DNA from: Dermanyssus gallinae
Taxonomy: Eukaryota; Arthropoda; Arachnida; Mesostigmata; Dermanyssidae
Assembly (NCBI GenBank): GCA_003439945.1
Contig: QVRM01002457.1
Location: 698,501-762,500, forward strand
DNA: 64,000 nucleotides
Direction of reading: 5' to 3'
Both the position numbers and the translations under genes were made by a program. Below the pieces are notes generated by a model, which saw nothing but the letters and a program-made list of their open reading frames with translations, was not told the DNA's origin and ran no database searches. Below are positions 33,855 to 45,165 of this stretch, in pieces. The stretch's first letter is position 1; each line of letters starts with the position of its first letter.

Positions 33855-34330
33855 TACATGACTTCTTACGTGAGCGGACCTTTCATGTACGATGCTCTGT
33901 CTGAGAAAGCTAGAGCCACCTCCGGTTCCTCTCAAACAACCATTCTTGGGCCACTTATGTTTATCCTTTACATCAATTCGCCGACGTATATTGTTCCCAA
34001 AAACGTGCAATACAAGATTTATGCAAATGATGTTAATTTATACGAAAAGCGGACTCATCTGAGGACTGCAGAAAACTTCAGGATACGGTAAATGAGTTCT
34101 ACAAGTGGTCTCTCTTGCTCGATCTGTGGCAAAGTGCGTTGTATTTAATTTTGGTCAAGAAAATGCAGAGTACAATTATCCGATCGGTAGCCATCCTTTT
34201 GCGTCGAAAAAACTGATCAGAGATCGGTGTTATGAGTATGGAGTACACAGAACACGTAAAAGATACCGTTTTAAGAGCAACACAGGGAGCGAATTGGATT
34301 ACACGCTCATTCATTCTTAGGGAATCACAT
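33855..34330 (+). pseudogene. Degenerate LINE reverse transcriptase core
   Basis: TTILGPLMFILYIN at about 33,935-33,975 is the GTPQGSILGPLLF.lYIN box with its start eroded. YKIYANDVNLY at about 34,010-34,045 is the YADD catalytic box with the first Asp replaced by Asn. DTVNEFYKWSLL follows after a frameshift near 34,085. It may be the continuation of the LINE interrupted by the LTR element. Confidence 0.75.
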
Positions 34331-34659
34331 ATATACTCAAAAACATTTGAGGTGTACGTATTACCTACAATAGCATATGCAGCTGCAGTCTGACACCCAT
34401 GTATGAAAAAAGATCCGCGATTCCTGTGTGCGGTTTAAGGAGGAGTTTGGGAAGAAAATAGCTCAATCATGCCTCCTAGAATTGTAGAAGATTTACAAGC
34501 ATTCCTCGTAAAGATGTGCGATCCATCATCTACCAACGAAGTGCACCCCAGACGAGTCAATATGCCATCCAGATGTCGCGGTAGTCGCAAGAGATTACGG
34601 ACAATCGTAAACAGTGCCGCAAAGTGAGGCGAGCTCTAAAATAAAAAAACTGAGCGGAA

Positions 34660-34830
34660 GACGTACGCACTCAAGCATTGCTAGAATATAGGAGGAACCG
34701 GGCCCAACTTAAATGAGCCATAACTGTCAGCAAAACAAGGTGCTGGAAGAAGCCCCTCAAAACGGTCGAAGTCGACCCCTGGAGAAAATCGTACAGGGTA
34801 GTAAGGGGTTCAAAAACAAACACCCCTACG
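34660..34830 (+). pseudogene. LINE linker fragment (R1/LOA-like, before RT)
   Basis: The frame reads EYRRNRAQLK, then SKTRCWKKPL and VDPWRKSYRVV. This is the endonuclease-to-RT linker of R1/I-related LINEs (R..LK..I..SK..CW....DPWG..Y). It is a different segment order from its neighbours, so it is a separate fragment. Confidence 0.65.
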
Positions 34831-34876
34831 GTGTCCTTGAACAAACACTAAACCGAGGCAGTTTTTTGTCTATTGC

Positions 34877-35440
34877 GTGACGTTCCAATGCTCAGAGTGT
34901 TTGCTCCCGTTTAAAACGGGAGAACAACTGATTATTTGTAACCAGGGCTGTTTGACCGTGTTTCATGGGGGTTGTCTAGAGGCACGGCTGACGAAAGGCG
35001 GGGTCAGCTTGTATCAACAAAGCCACCAAAGAGAACGGCAAGGGCAGCCACTTCGGTGCCAAGCGCAGCGCTACAGCAGCTGAGCTTAACACATCGCCGC
35101 TACCTTCAGAACAAATGATCCGATGGATGACAACACGCCAACGGCAAGGGAAACGGCAGCGGCCACAACCCCCAACGAAGACTACCGCAGAGGTGACGAA
35201 AGGCGAGGAGGATAACAATGGTTTTGTCACCGTCCAACGAAGGCGTAGCGGCACAACAAAGCTTCGTGTGCAGAAGGGCAGCGCAGCTGATGGAGTGGGA
35301 GATCTTGAAGCGAATGCTGGGCCAGGCAGGTTCAGCGCGCTGAAAGTAGCACTTCTGGCGGCCAACAGTCAGCTTGGCTTTGACGCATGGCTCGTCGACA
35401 GGATCATTTATGGGAAGGCTGTATTTAAAATGCGGGCTTA
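34877..35440 (+). pseudogene. LINE ORF1 with PHD-like zinc finger
   Basis: The frame at 34,877-35,083 starts with CSEC..., CNQGC and FHGGCL, a Cys/His-rich finger like those in ORF1 proteins of CR1/I-type LINEs. A second frame, 35,115-35,440, is basic/Gln-rich and ends in a segment (RFSALKVALLAANSQLGFD) that looks like the end of ORF1. The two are separated by stops and a frameshift. No functional protein is expected. Confidence 0.6.
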
Positions 35441-35699
35441 GGAGAATGATGCCGTATTCTGTATAGTGCTGGGCGACACACGCGAAGTGCAGCAAGAGTG
35501 AATTCAAGCCTAAAGATACCCTGTTTGGCGGTCCGGCTCTTCGCAAGTGACTGAACAGATCCAGAGATCCTAACGCGGAAACTACCAGGTCTCTGCGACT
35601 GCTTCTTTGTAATTGTGAAAGACTAAGAGAAACATTAGGCTTAGCGCCTGTTGCCATGCTTCCGTCGGTGGACGTTGCATTCGTACGGAGACTTACCAG

Positions 35700-36110
35700 C
35701 GGGAGGAACTGAACATCGATAATATGCGAGGGTTCCACCAGCTGGCAGTTCTACCTGCGAAAGGCCGTGCTGGATTATCAATCCACCTACATAAACGTTT
35801 AAAAGTGCAATGTGTGAGGACGAACGATTTCTATGTAGGCCTCTCGTCTATAAGGGTGCACATAGTCACTACTACCTCTCCCCAAATCCTGACTCAGCAA
35901 AGGCCACTGACACGGTGAGTTCTGGTCTCAACCTGACAACCTTGTCGACGTTAAAAGCTTCGATGTTTTCAAAGTGGTTGCAAGGAAGCACCTCCTGGTG
36001 TCAGCAGTTGCAAATATTCCTGATATTTGGGCGAAACAGCAGAGCGATCCTCGTGGAAAACCCTGGTTGCCACGAGACATATAAACCGTTTAGTTTTAGC
36101 GGTGGATAAC
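35700..36110 (+). pseudogene. Degenerate LINE endonuclease
   Basis: Frames at 35,724-35,918 and 35,810-36,109 contain LSIHLHKRLKVQCVRTNDFY followed by a serine/threonine-rich stretch. This matches the middle of LINE AP-endonuclease domains (GVSIFVHK....VR..DFYV). It is probably the same element as ORF1 upstream. Confidence 0.55.
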
Positions 36111-36199
36111 TTCCAGGTGGGCCGTGATGTGAACTTGTTATGAACTTTTAGAAAAAAACCATAAAAAGTGCAATCAGGTGCAAGAGACCGGGCCAGAGA

Positions 36200-37270
36200 T
36201 TACGACCGTAGTAGTTCTTGCACCAAGTGAGGGTAAAGGCACTCTCACCACCGCTGCTGCTCACCAGACGCATGCTTGACTACTTCAATAGTAGAAAAGC
36301 TTATATAAAGTTATGTTATGACCACAAACGTGAATACGCTACGCAGGAGAAAATTCGACTGCTCAAAAGAGCAGAACGGAAGACCTCAGAAACTCAGAAG
36401 AGGGGGTCGATTTGCTGCCAATGACGTTATACGTTGCGGTCAATCCTTGAAATTCATCAACTCTTTCCGGTATCAGGGACTTCGGCTTGATTGTACTAGG
36501 ACGACCTTTACTGCGGACATTGTCGAGACAGTGTACACAGCCCTAGTCTTCCTTTATGGAGAGGTCGGCGACGTCCGGCGACTGTCCGCCACGCCTTTAC
36601 CAGATACTCACTGTTCATGGCCCTAATCAACTGGTCTGTTCGAATACGAACTTCCACGGGAAACATACGGAGTGCGTCTGTTGACTGTACTTTCAAGCGT
36701 GTACGAAGTCTCATGCGTCTGCCTGACTGTCCCTTGCGAAGAGATCACTAAACTGCATCTCGCGAATAACATGCCGAGAGCGGCTGATAACTGTATAGGT
36801 GTCAATGTGGTATACATGCTCGATATGACAGAAATAAATGCAGTGATGATAAGAAACCAAGGTAGTCCTTTCTAAGTTGTCCCCGACACACGCGCATTTT
36901 GGAAGGACTATTTATGGAAACATGCCTTTTTAGGGAGTACCTCGCAATACTGGTCCAGGTTTTTATACAATGCTGAACGATAGCCTTTTCGGCTATCTTA
37001 GAAACGAACTGCAGTCGTCCTCATCCCTAATGAAAACGAGGAATATCGGCATATATGCCTGCTGAGCGCGCTGACAAGATATGTAGTCAAAATGGAGGAA
37101 ATACTTAAAATTATTGCTAAACAATAGGTGAGGTGCTAACAGCAATGAATTAGATGGCAGGTGCAAGGTCACTCCTCTTGATTGCTACGTTAAAAACATT
37201 TTCTACAGCGTACGATGGAGGACCATTCTGGATTCCCTAGGATCTTGGCACTTGAGAGGCAACGTCTTTG
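36200..37270 (+). pseudogene. Scrambled LINE reverse transcriptase segments
   Basis: LKFINSFRYQGLRLDC (about 36,448-36,495) followed by TFTADI is the FRYLG box after the RT palm. Farther on, VVLIPNENEEYRHICLLSAL (about 37,013-37,072) is an RT box-1-like string (IPK...YRPI.LLS), and an AYDG-like remnant lies near 37,210. N-terminal boxes follow C-terminal boxes, so at least two fragments are joined. Confidence 0.55.
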
Positions 37271-37339
37271 AGACGTAGGTGCTCCCACGCAGGGCAAAAA
37301 GACAAAGATAAAAACAAGGACAACTATGATCGGAACCGC

Positions 37340-37341
<2 letters not shown>

Positions 37342-37394
<53 letters not shown>

Positions 37395-37399
37395 TTTTT
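37342..37399. repeat. (TA)n followed by a T run
   Basis: About 17 TA units run straight into a T tract of about 23 bases. The T tract looks like the poly(A) end of a minus-strand retroelement inserted beside the array. Confidence 0.9.
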
Positions 37400-37480
37400 A
37401 ATTCAATTTCAATTTCAAACGTGGTTTATTCACGGAACTGCATTTCACAACGCTTAAGTTCTCGGTAAATAAAAATAGTT
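37400..37480 (-). mobile_element. 3' end of an unnamed poly(A) retroelement (family E)
   Basis: GGTTTATTCACGGAACTGCAT after the T run resembles TTTATTTACGGAATTGCAT at 42,690-42,710. It also more weakly resembles the insertion at 44,954-45,099. The three share about 60-70 bp beginning with a T-rich tract, so they look like 3' ends of one family in minus orientation. Confidence 0.55.
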
Positions 37481-38930
37481 AAAAAAATATGAATCAAACA
37501 ACAAAGCAGATAATTACTCTCGACAAAGTCCAAGGAGTGCTTTGTATAAGCACTTTACACACAATGATATTACAGTGGTTAATGATTTACACAGGAACTT
37601 CAAAGCAGCAATTGGTGCGTTTGTTAGAACGCCGAACACCACATGAGGCAACAAACTTGCAAATATAACACACAAACGAAGTAGTCCACTAGTACAACAC
37701 AACTTACAACAACTATGTCTAAAAACATGTAGATAAATACTATCAAAAACTTAGTGTGTCCTCGTATACGAAGCACAACATTTGTAATACCAATTATACC
37801 TAGATCACACGCCTATATATATATATATATATATAGCATTGCTTGTCGATGTGCAGTAGTTGTGGTGGGTGCGATTTCTATGATCGATTTTATATGTTGA
37901 ACAAATGATCGATTCACTTACAATCGATAACCATTTGAGCCTGCTTATTTTGTAAAGCTAGCCCTATAAAGCGGAAGTTGAGACCAAAGCGAGTCGTGGC
38001 ACGAACGCAGCAAGAGCAGAACAACTTTGATGTAGTAGAGTAACGAGTGACACTCCTATAGAGCGGTTGTCACTGTATAACACCTGTTAGCTAATTCAAT
38101 TGGTCGAACCGGCCAATCGATTTGGGCGTGTCTCTCGAAGGCATGTCAAAGAGCAAAGGCTGTCGTAGTAATCGTGCTAATAATGTAAGTAACACATAGT
38201 AATAGCAAGCAGAAATAACACAAAGAGAAGTTGGTTGGAAGTACGGTGGGCGCAGAGATGAACGGTATGGGTGCGAACGGTTGTTGTAGTGAATTGATGA
38301 CGCCCCACGCGTAAGAAGTAAGTTTCACATCGAGCAGACACTCTTATTAAACACGACCCTAATCAAAACCAGTCTCAGCGGGGAAATTTACAATAATGAG
38401 ACCAAAGATCGACTATAAAATAAAGCTGTCAATTCCGAAAAAAAAACATCACAGGCTCTTCCCATAAGGGTCGTCGGCCGCAACTTTGGGTAATAGAGCT
38501 GCGTTTACAACAAACAGGGTCAAGGTCGCTACACTCGAGTAGGGTTGAATGCCTGCTGTAATATTGATTACGTTAGGAATTCTAATGGTTAGAAATGCTA
38601 GGCGTTAAAATTAAAAAACTGCAATAACTTTTGCTGCGTTGTATTGTTTGCTGTTTTAAGCCCTCAGAGGATATCTCGATTTTCCTGTTAGATAATCAGC
38701 CGTCATAGCTAACGGCCAGTGCCCATGTTGTCATTCATAATTTATGGTTATGTGTGCTTTTCGCGTATTCTGTGATGATGTTTCTTGATTATATTGATGA
38801 TGATGCTGCTGCTGTTGCTGCTGCTGCTGATGATGATGTCGACGACGACGACGACGACTAAGCTAACCTCAACCAGAACGCCGTACAGATGCTGCTGATT
38901 ACGACGACATCAACGTATAATATAATTCTG
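37481..38930. other. No gene seen
   Basis: AT-rich unique sequence with a (TA)n array at 37,813-37,835 and GCT/GAC triplets at 38,797-38,858. No conserved coding sequence. Confidence 0.4.
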
Positions 38931-38994
38931 CTATGAGTTTATCGAAATTGCGATGTTGTATCTGCCTTCTGCTGAATCGGTCTCGACGGAAGCA

Positions 38995-39029
<35 letters not shown>

Positions 39030-40710
39030 AAACGCAAGAGTGCGTGTAGCGAGAGCAAAAGAGAAAGTGCGTGGAAAAAAACCTGCTTGCTGGATGTTTG
39101 TAGCCTGTCGTCGCATGTCTATGTGCCTATATGCCTGTGTGTGTGTGTGTGTCGTTGTGTCGCCTGCCCGCCGATTCGCCTGTAGGAGAGAAAAAAGAGA
39201 AGAGAAAACGAACCCCCTGTAGGAGGGGGTTCGTTTTCTCTTTTTCGATTTTTCCTCCTTCTTCATTTTCGTCTGCGCCGGTTTGCCTGTTGACTGCTTG
39301 ACGATTGTGTAGCGCGCTGGCTGCGACCCACCCACTCGCCCTTCATACTGTTTCGTTGTGTTCGTTGTCTTCGACTCAGTCGTTGACACACGCAGCCACT
39401 GCGGTGGTACTGCGATGCCAGCCGATGTCCTGTTGGGTCGTCTTCTAGCTCTCGTCGGCACACAGAGGGCTGAGGGAGAATAAGACACGCACATGCACCA
39501 CGCCATAGCACCTGCTGTTGTCGCTAGCGGCCACGACGGCGACGACGAAATCCTGACAACGACAACATGACGGCAGCGACGTCCTGAAAAGGACAACAAC
39601 AACAACAGCAACAACAACAACGACGACAATAGCAACTGCAGTAACGCCGTTGACGTCCTGAAAACGAGGAGCACGGGGGCGACGACAGCCGAAAGGGAAT
39701 GGGACAGCCGTCCCATCCCGCCTCCCCCCCTTCATCACCGCCTGCCATAACCGCCGCCGCCGTTGCCTCACCCGCTGTCCTGTCCGTGCCACTGCCATGA
39801 CTGCAGACGCTGCTGCTGCCGCCGCCGCGGGAGCTGCTTTGACAAAATTAAGACCACCACCAGTCTCCTCCTGTAGCGTATTCTTGAGGTGCATCCCTCA
39901 ACTCCGACCCACACCACCCCGCAGCCCACCCCTCTACCTCACCTCGTCCAACAGCGCCCAATTCCCTATCTCATCCAACTGCGCTCAAGCCCCAACGGCC
40001 TGTTTCTCTGCCGTGCTCTGCCAACGGCTGGTACTCACGTCTCATCCCAAAGCAACAACAGCTGCTGTTGCTGGTGCTGTCATGAGAAAGAGCGTATCAG
40101 AAGAAGAATCAGCAACAGCGCCAGTGGCAGACGCTCCCACCTTCCCACAATCCAACATACAGACTCGTGAAGACGCGCGTGCGCGCCGCACACACAAGCA
40201 CAGATGCACGCCTCATTCATTCATACTGATAGATAGATAAATAGAAAAATTACCAAGAGACCGATTTTACCAGCAGCTGACCAGCCAGCGAACATCATAG
40301 TCAGTTGACCAGTACTTGCGTGTAGTCGGCAAACACGTGTAAACTCGACCGAGCCGTCCAGTTGTCCGTTAAACAACAACAACAACAACAACAACCACCA
40401 CCACCACAACAACAACAACAACGACAACAGGAACATCATCAACGGTCGCGATGGCGACAAGACACAACGACGGCCTTTTTTCCCCGCCTCGGAAAAACGC
40501 TGCGCAAGCAAAATCTTCAACGGCGGGAAAAACCAACAAGACGAGCTGGCTGCACGTCCTGCCCTGCTGCACGTTCGTGTCCCGGACGCTCTCCTCGTAG
40601 TCCTGGTAGTTGTTGCTTTTCTGCCGTCGTCATCACCGTCGTCCTCCACCAGCACCACTCTACTGTGCCACTGCAGCGGTAGAGCAAATTGGGCTACCAT
40701 GTGCAACAAA
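38931..40710. other. Island of triplet-rich low-complexity DNA
   Basis: An island resembling the first 23 kb sits within the transposon-rich half. It has a (GA)n at 38,998-39,028, a (GT)n near 39,137-39,151, and CAA runs at 39,592-39,625 and 40,372-40,430. Long frames on either strand are repeat-driven, and I do not support a gene. Confidence 0.4.
39201..39241. repeat. Perfect 18-bp inverted repeat with 5-nt loop
   Basis: AGAGAAAACGAACCCCCT (39,201-39,218) pairs perfectly with 39,224-39,241. The stem extends further with wobble pairs. Confidence 0.95.
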
Positions 40711-41019
40711 TAGAACGCTCTCAGTCAATGCTCAAGTGAAATAATTTCCGTATACTTTTCATGTAATGTATGTATGCCTAAATCGTATAGGTATATAAGG
40801 GTTCATCTTTAGAAATGTGTGGGCGCCGCTTGAGCGGGTGTAAGATCAAAAAACAAAAAAACAATAGTTCCTGATAGAATGGGAGAAGGAGGGCGGAAAT
40901 GGCCTAGGAATGACGACCGTGGAATTACTAAATTTATTTATAGCGATGTGGGTGACTGGACGTCACTCTACAAAATGTGCGATTGCAAGAGAATGAGTCG
41001 TTCGATAGAAAAACTACGC

Positions 41020-41405
41020 AAGCCGGCGTGTTCAGCAAGAAGTTTCTACTGACCATGCACTGCACCAGACTGCTGTCGCTGGGTTCTGCAGAAAAAAGTG
41101 CTTTTTGCAATTGAAGCTTCGTTTACACAAGAGGACACATTCGATGCGTATAATTCCGACGAGAACCCGCGGACGACCCGCCCACATGCGTACGGTCGCA
41201 TACGAAGCCCGTTTATGAACTTCCCGAAAGGTTAATAGGAAAAACGCGCCGTACATTGCCAAGCAGGAACTTATCAGATTGCTAATAGATTTTCTGAAAA
41301 GTATTCGCTCGAGGATTTGCTTCTAGCACAATATAGCACCAGCACACAACGACACTACGGGACGCGCTCGTCGAGACGCTGCCTTCCGGGATTTATGGAT
41401 TAACC
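41020..41405 (+). pseudogene. Fragment of a Tc1/mariner-superfamily DDE transposase (family T)
   Basis: Across frameshifts the plus strand reads FCRKK, then FTQEDTFDAYNSDENPRTTRPHAYG (41,130-41,200 region). This matches the DEA.FTR.G.FN.HN.H.W..ENPHATR block of a widespread arthropod transposase type with an N-terminal helix-turn-helix. A PAH...GR.RRDAAFRDLW string near 41,340-41,400 matches the AHF...VR.WLN..FP.RWIG block. Both ends are missing. Confidence 0.6.
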
Positions 41406-41614
41406 GATGCTAAATAAGGCAATACGTAATTTCACTGTCAAGGTGGCTTTTAATACTCTGCAAACATTTGAAGTTGCAATCTCTCCAAGAATTTTAATGT
41501 AAGCGGCATTAATGATATTCTGAAGGAGCAATATCAGGGCAATAAGGTGGATCAGGTGGAATATCCTATGGTGATTCAGTAATTTGCGGCAGGCCGCCAC
41601 AAATATATGCGGGT

Positions 41615-41618
<4 letters not shown>

Positions 41619-41648
<30 letters not shown>
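41619..41648. repeat. (TA)n microsatellite
   Basis: About 15 TA units. Confidence 0.95.
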
Positions 41649-41650
<2 letters not shown>

Positions 41651-42645
41651 AACCTGGCATGGTTTCTAAACGAGGGCATGCTCTTCCATTTTTATGCAGG
41701 TTTTTCGTCATACTGAGCTGTTCGCTTAGTTATAACGGTGTGTTTACATGGGTTAGACGGTTTGGTTTTATGAATTCTCCCGTAAATATGGGCTTCTTAG
41801 ATCAAATGTCAACTAGCCCACTTTTGCTTGCGCCATCGAGCATCTGTTCTGTTTATATGCATTACCAGGTGTTAAAAAATATCCCTAAAGTAGTATGAAC
41901 CTATTTAGTATGAATACACTTTTTACTGCATTGTTCAAGTGAAGATGATACCAACCTAAAGCTGTTGCCGTCATTCACTCGTTTGTGCACAGAAAACAAA
42001 CTGACTGGCTGAATTCATAAATGTGTCATGACTAAGCATGGCAATAAATAATTGGATTGCGGCTGTTACATATGATCTGCAGGGGACAAAAGTTTATAAG
42101 GACCTTAGCCTTATAAGGGACCTCCCAGCGTATTTGTATTCCCTGAACTTGACCTTACATATCTTGTGGGCTAAATCCGCGAAGATCCTTATTAATACCA
42201 TTAATTTTCATTGCTATTATTAAATAAAAATATTAATGTGTATGAGTAGTTACTTAGACCTTTAGATCTACTGCTCCCTAATATAGAGACCTTGAAAAAG
42301 TACCATTAGAAAACACCGATACTTCGACGACTTTGTTTAGACGCAGTTCCCAGTAACTACAAGGGCTGAAATCCAAGCACAAGATCCTCTCTAGCGGTGC
42401 AAATCGTCGGTCAATCGCAGCTTTAATGCGAACCACATTTCCGTTAACCGTTGCTGTTTTTGGCTGTTATTCACGGGGTTCGTCGTACAGCTTAAAATGT
42501 CCAGCTCAAACGGAGGAATGAAACAGTACCTGGCCCGGTCTTTTGATACGGCTATTGTAGCACCGACATGTTTGTGCTCGCTTCATACCGTTGTCCGTAA
42601 GTGAATCGATTCAAATGCGCCCTTAAACTTGATGATGTCCGAATA
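41649..42645. other. No gene seen
   Basis: Unique AT-rich DNA without recognised motifs. Confidence 0.35.
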
Positions 42646-42654
42646 CGTACATAT

Positions 42655-42735
42655 ATATTCTTAATTTTTCAATTCAGACACAATTTATTTACGGAATTGC
42701 ATACATTTACATGATTAAGTCCTCGTTATGAAAAA
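42655..42735 (-). mobile_element. 3' end of retroelement family E, second copy
   Basis: TTAATTTTTCAATTCAGACA then TTTATTTACGGAATTGCAT matches the 37,400-37,480 copy. It is flanked by a short TATATAT on the left, and a TA array lies at 42,936-42,954 to the right. Confidence 0.55.
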
Positions 42736-43069
42736 TTGTACAAGAGTTTGAGGATAAAAAGAGAAAAATAAGATAATGAAAACAGAAGTTAATACCTATA
42801 CCATATTATTGGCGATACTAACACACAAGGCAAAGGAGAACACTGAGCTATAACCTGATAGACAATATAACTCGAACTGACAACTAATAACTGAAAAATT
42901 AGACTATCGCCCTAAGTAAATCCCCTTTTTCAGTCATATATATATATATATATACGCCCGTCATACACCTCATTTTATTCTAAATATAGCCGTTTCATTC
43001 TATTCATATTTGGTTTGTATTTACGTATATAGCTTTAGAGTGGACAATTCTTATCCGCGCGAACGTGTG

Positions 43070-43770
43070 GTCACTGGCTCTCTAACTCAGAGTGAGGCCA
43101 TTCCAACAATATGCCCCGAACAGATGCTGCAGTTCCTCGTTGAACGTCGAGCAACAGCCTCTGACGCAAAAAATCCGATGCCCTTGAATCTGCCGTCGAA
43201 AGGTTAAGGCTTCTACCCACGCACTGAATCAGCTTGAGTATAAGGGGGTCTGCAGCTCGCATAGTCTCGAGCGCCAACGGACAAAATTCGTGCGGATATT
43301 AAACGCTAGTGCAATTTCGGCATTTGTTAGCTTTTGTTAACCTGAAAGCATGACCTGCTCGGTCCGCACCTGCACCACCGAAGGGTCAAATAGGTCGGTT
43401 ACAGTTGCGTCCCAAACAGGCACGCGGCCACGCATAAAGGGTGTCAGAATCAGACTGTCAGGTCGTGTTTTCCATCATCCCTGAATAGACCCGGGGTTTC
43501 CACTACACACGAAAAGCCGGCAGATTTTTAGTGCGCGACTAAAGGTCTTATTTAAGGCGGTGTACCGTGCTCGTCGGCCTGCACTCAAGGCGCATGACGG
43601 GCCATGGTGGGCCAACGCGTCCACAAGGTAACCATAACGACATCGGTGGGGCACGACTAGGTCAACACAAACATGCCGCAATCGTGCGCTTATGCGGATC
43701 GTCTCGTCTCGTCGGCCAAACGAGTCACAATTCGCGGACAGGGTAGGGCGTATAACCAAGCTCCAGCTCA
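43070..43770 (-). pseudogene. LINE C-terminal region, degenerate
   Basis: The minus strand reads SLILTPFMRGRVPVWDAT (about 43,430-43,480), then LIQCVGRSLNL and LDVQRGTAASVRG (about 43,110-43,240). These strings are characteristic of the long C-terminal tail of certain LINEs (LTPW.RGR.L.WD.TC..., QR.S..VQRGNAA.V.GT). Upstream on the same strand, 43,500-43,760, a poorly conserved LS AGRRAR segment continues it. A family-1 SINE at 43,777-43,952 interrupts the upstream side. Confidence 0.65.
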
Positions 43771-43776
43771 TTGACC

Positions 43777-43952
43777 ACTGTCCGGTGGCGTGGTGGCTTA
43801 AGTTTGCGCCTCGCAACCGTAGGAGACACCTAGGTGCGCGGGTTCGAGCCCCACCGTTACACATTTGTATGTATGGGGGTCCGTCTATGAAGCAATGTGA
43901 AAAACAGTTCCGTGGACGTTAAATCTTGGCTGAGAGTCTTCCCGAAAGCTTT
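43777..43952 (+). mobile_element. SINE family 1, full copy with 12-bp target duplication
   Basis: The tRNA-like head has an A-box-like TGGCGTGGTGG and B box GGTTCGAGCCC. The body is TGTATGGGGGTCCG, AAGCAATGTGAAAA and TTGGCTGAGAGTC, and the end is CCCGAAAGCTT. A perfect target duplication AGCTCATTGACC flanks it (43,765-43,776 and 43,953-43,964). Confidence 0.95.
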
Positions 43953-43964
43953 AGCTCATTGACC

Positions 43965-44924
43965 GCTCGAAGTCTGGCTTTACTGGCAACGAAGAGGCCT
44001 CTATTAATCAGGCTTGCTAGTCACTTCTTTCCGACTGGCCCGGTTAGCCCTATCATCGGGAGAGGAGTCGAATAAAGACAACAATTCGCAAGTCAGCCTT
44101 TGAAGTTCAACGTTTTAAACTTTCCACCCACCGTTATCCAATACTGCCCTTACTCTGTTTGCAGCCTGGGTCAATGCCGACACGATTGCGGGTCCTGCCA
44201 TCATGACTGCGTCCTACAGGCACACCTAGGCCGCCTAAAAACACCGGGAGCAAGACCTGATTTCGATTTGCATATTAACCCCCATGCTTTGACAGAGTTA
44301 GCTCATCTGTATAGAGCCAACGCCAGTAAGTCTCTATGCTTATATATGACTTACAAATATGTTGAAAATGTCATGGGTCATTGACGGAACTTCTGTGTAG
44401 GCCGCGTCTGAAACGCGCGCGGAACCTACCGAAATGTAATCAAATTTAAACAAACAAACGAACAGTCCGTTGACGTAGCAACATGCCTGCAACTTGTACA
44501 GCCGCGTTTAATGTAAAAGCGTCGTATTACGTAGATAATTTGAGTGTTGTCAAATAAAAATAATGTATTTTAACCGCGGCTTCCTTTAGCCTTTTCTCCC
44601 AGCTATAAAGGCGATTCCTACAACATGCAATGAATGCGGATATATATAGCGGTTTTCCATTTTTTTGTCAAGCTCAATTCGTGCAATGCCAGGTGCCTCT
44701 ATTTCTAAACTCCACAATCATACATTTTCTACGTTTTTAAGCTCCAGCAGTACTTACGCCAGGCTTTGAACAAGTAGATGCATTAGTCAGGGATCTTGTT
44801 ACAAAGAGAACTGCTGCGGAAATCAGACGCTGGCATTGGCTCTAGGAAAACACCCGTTGAGGCATCCAAGGTTGAAATGTAGGCATATTAGATTGCACCT
44901 ACCGTCAGTAGATAATAACGCGAC
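43965..44924. other. No confident gene; possible LINE remnant on the minus strand
   Basis: Minus-strand frames at 44,100-44,350 may continue the LINE interrupted by the SINE, but I cannot align them to a motif. Confidence 0.3.
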
Positions 44925-45165
44925 CGTTGCACATCTGTACTTATGGGGCCCATCTTTTTTTTTTAAGTGCGTTTTATTTACAGTATCTTATGTGTATTAC
45001 AACATTATAGTCGTGTAGTTCGTAAGGCTGAAAGCCCCTGTACGCAGCACTGGAATATCCAATACATATGATATGTTTTTTTCTTATTATTTTCTTACGA
45101 AGCAATGCGAAAGCAGTCCCACAGGGACGTTAAATTCTGGCTGAGAGTCAGCCCAAGACAAAAAT
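44925..45165 (+). mobile_element. SINE family 1 remnant split by a 146-bp insertion
   Basis: ACCGTTGCACATCTGTACTT and TATGGGGCCCATC (to 44,953) are continued at 45,100 by CGAAGCAATGCGAAAGCAGT and GGCTGAGAGTCAGCC. Together they match the family body; the head is lost. The interval 44,954-45,099 is foreign and starts with a T run. Confidence 0.85.
44954..45099 (-). mobile_element. Insertion inside the SINE (possible family E 3' end)
   Basis: Starts with about 10 T, then GTGCGTTTTATTTACAGTAT. This resembles the T-tract plus TTTATTTACGGAAT start of the family E copies at 37.4 and 42.7 kb. Read on the minus strand it would end in poly(A). Confidence 0.5.

Noticed and set aside
43777..43860. tRNA gene candidate (also at 53,780-53,860 and 26,950-27,036)
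   Set aside because: B boxes are good, but acceptor stems do not pair and the same non-tRNA body follows each copy with target duplications. They are SINE heads.
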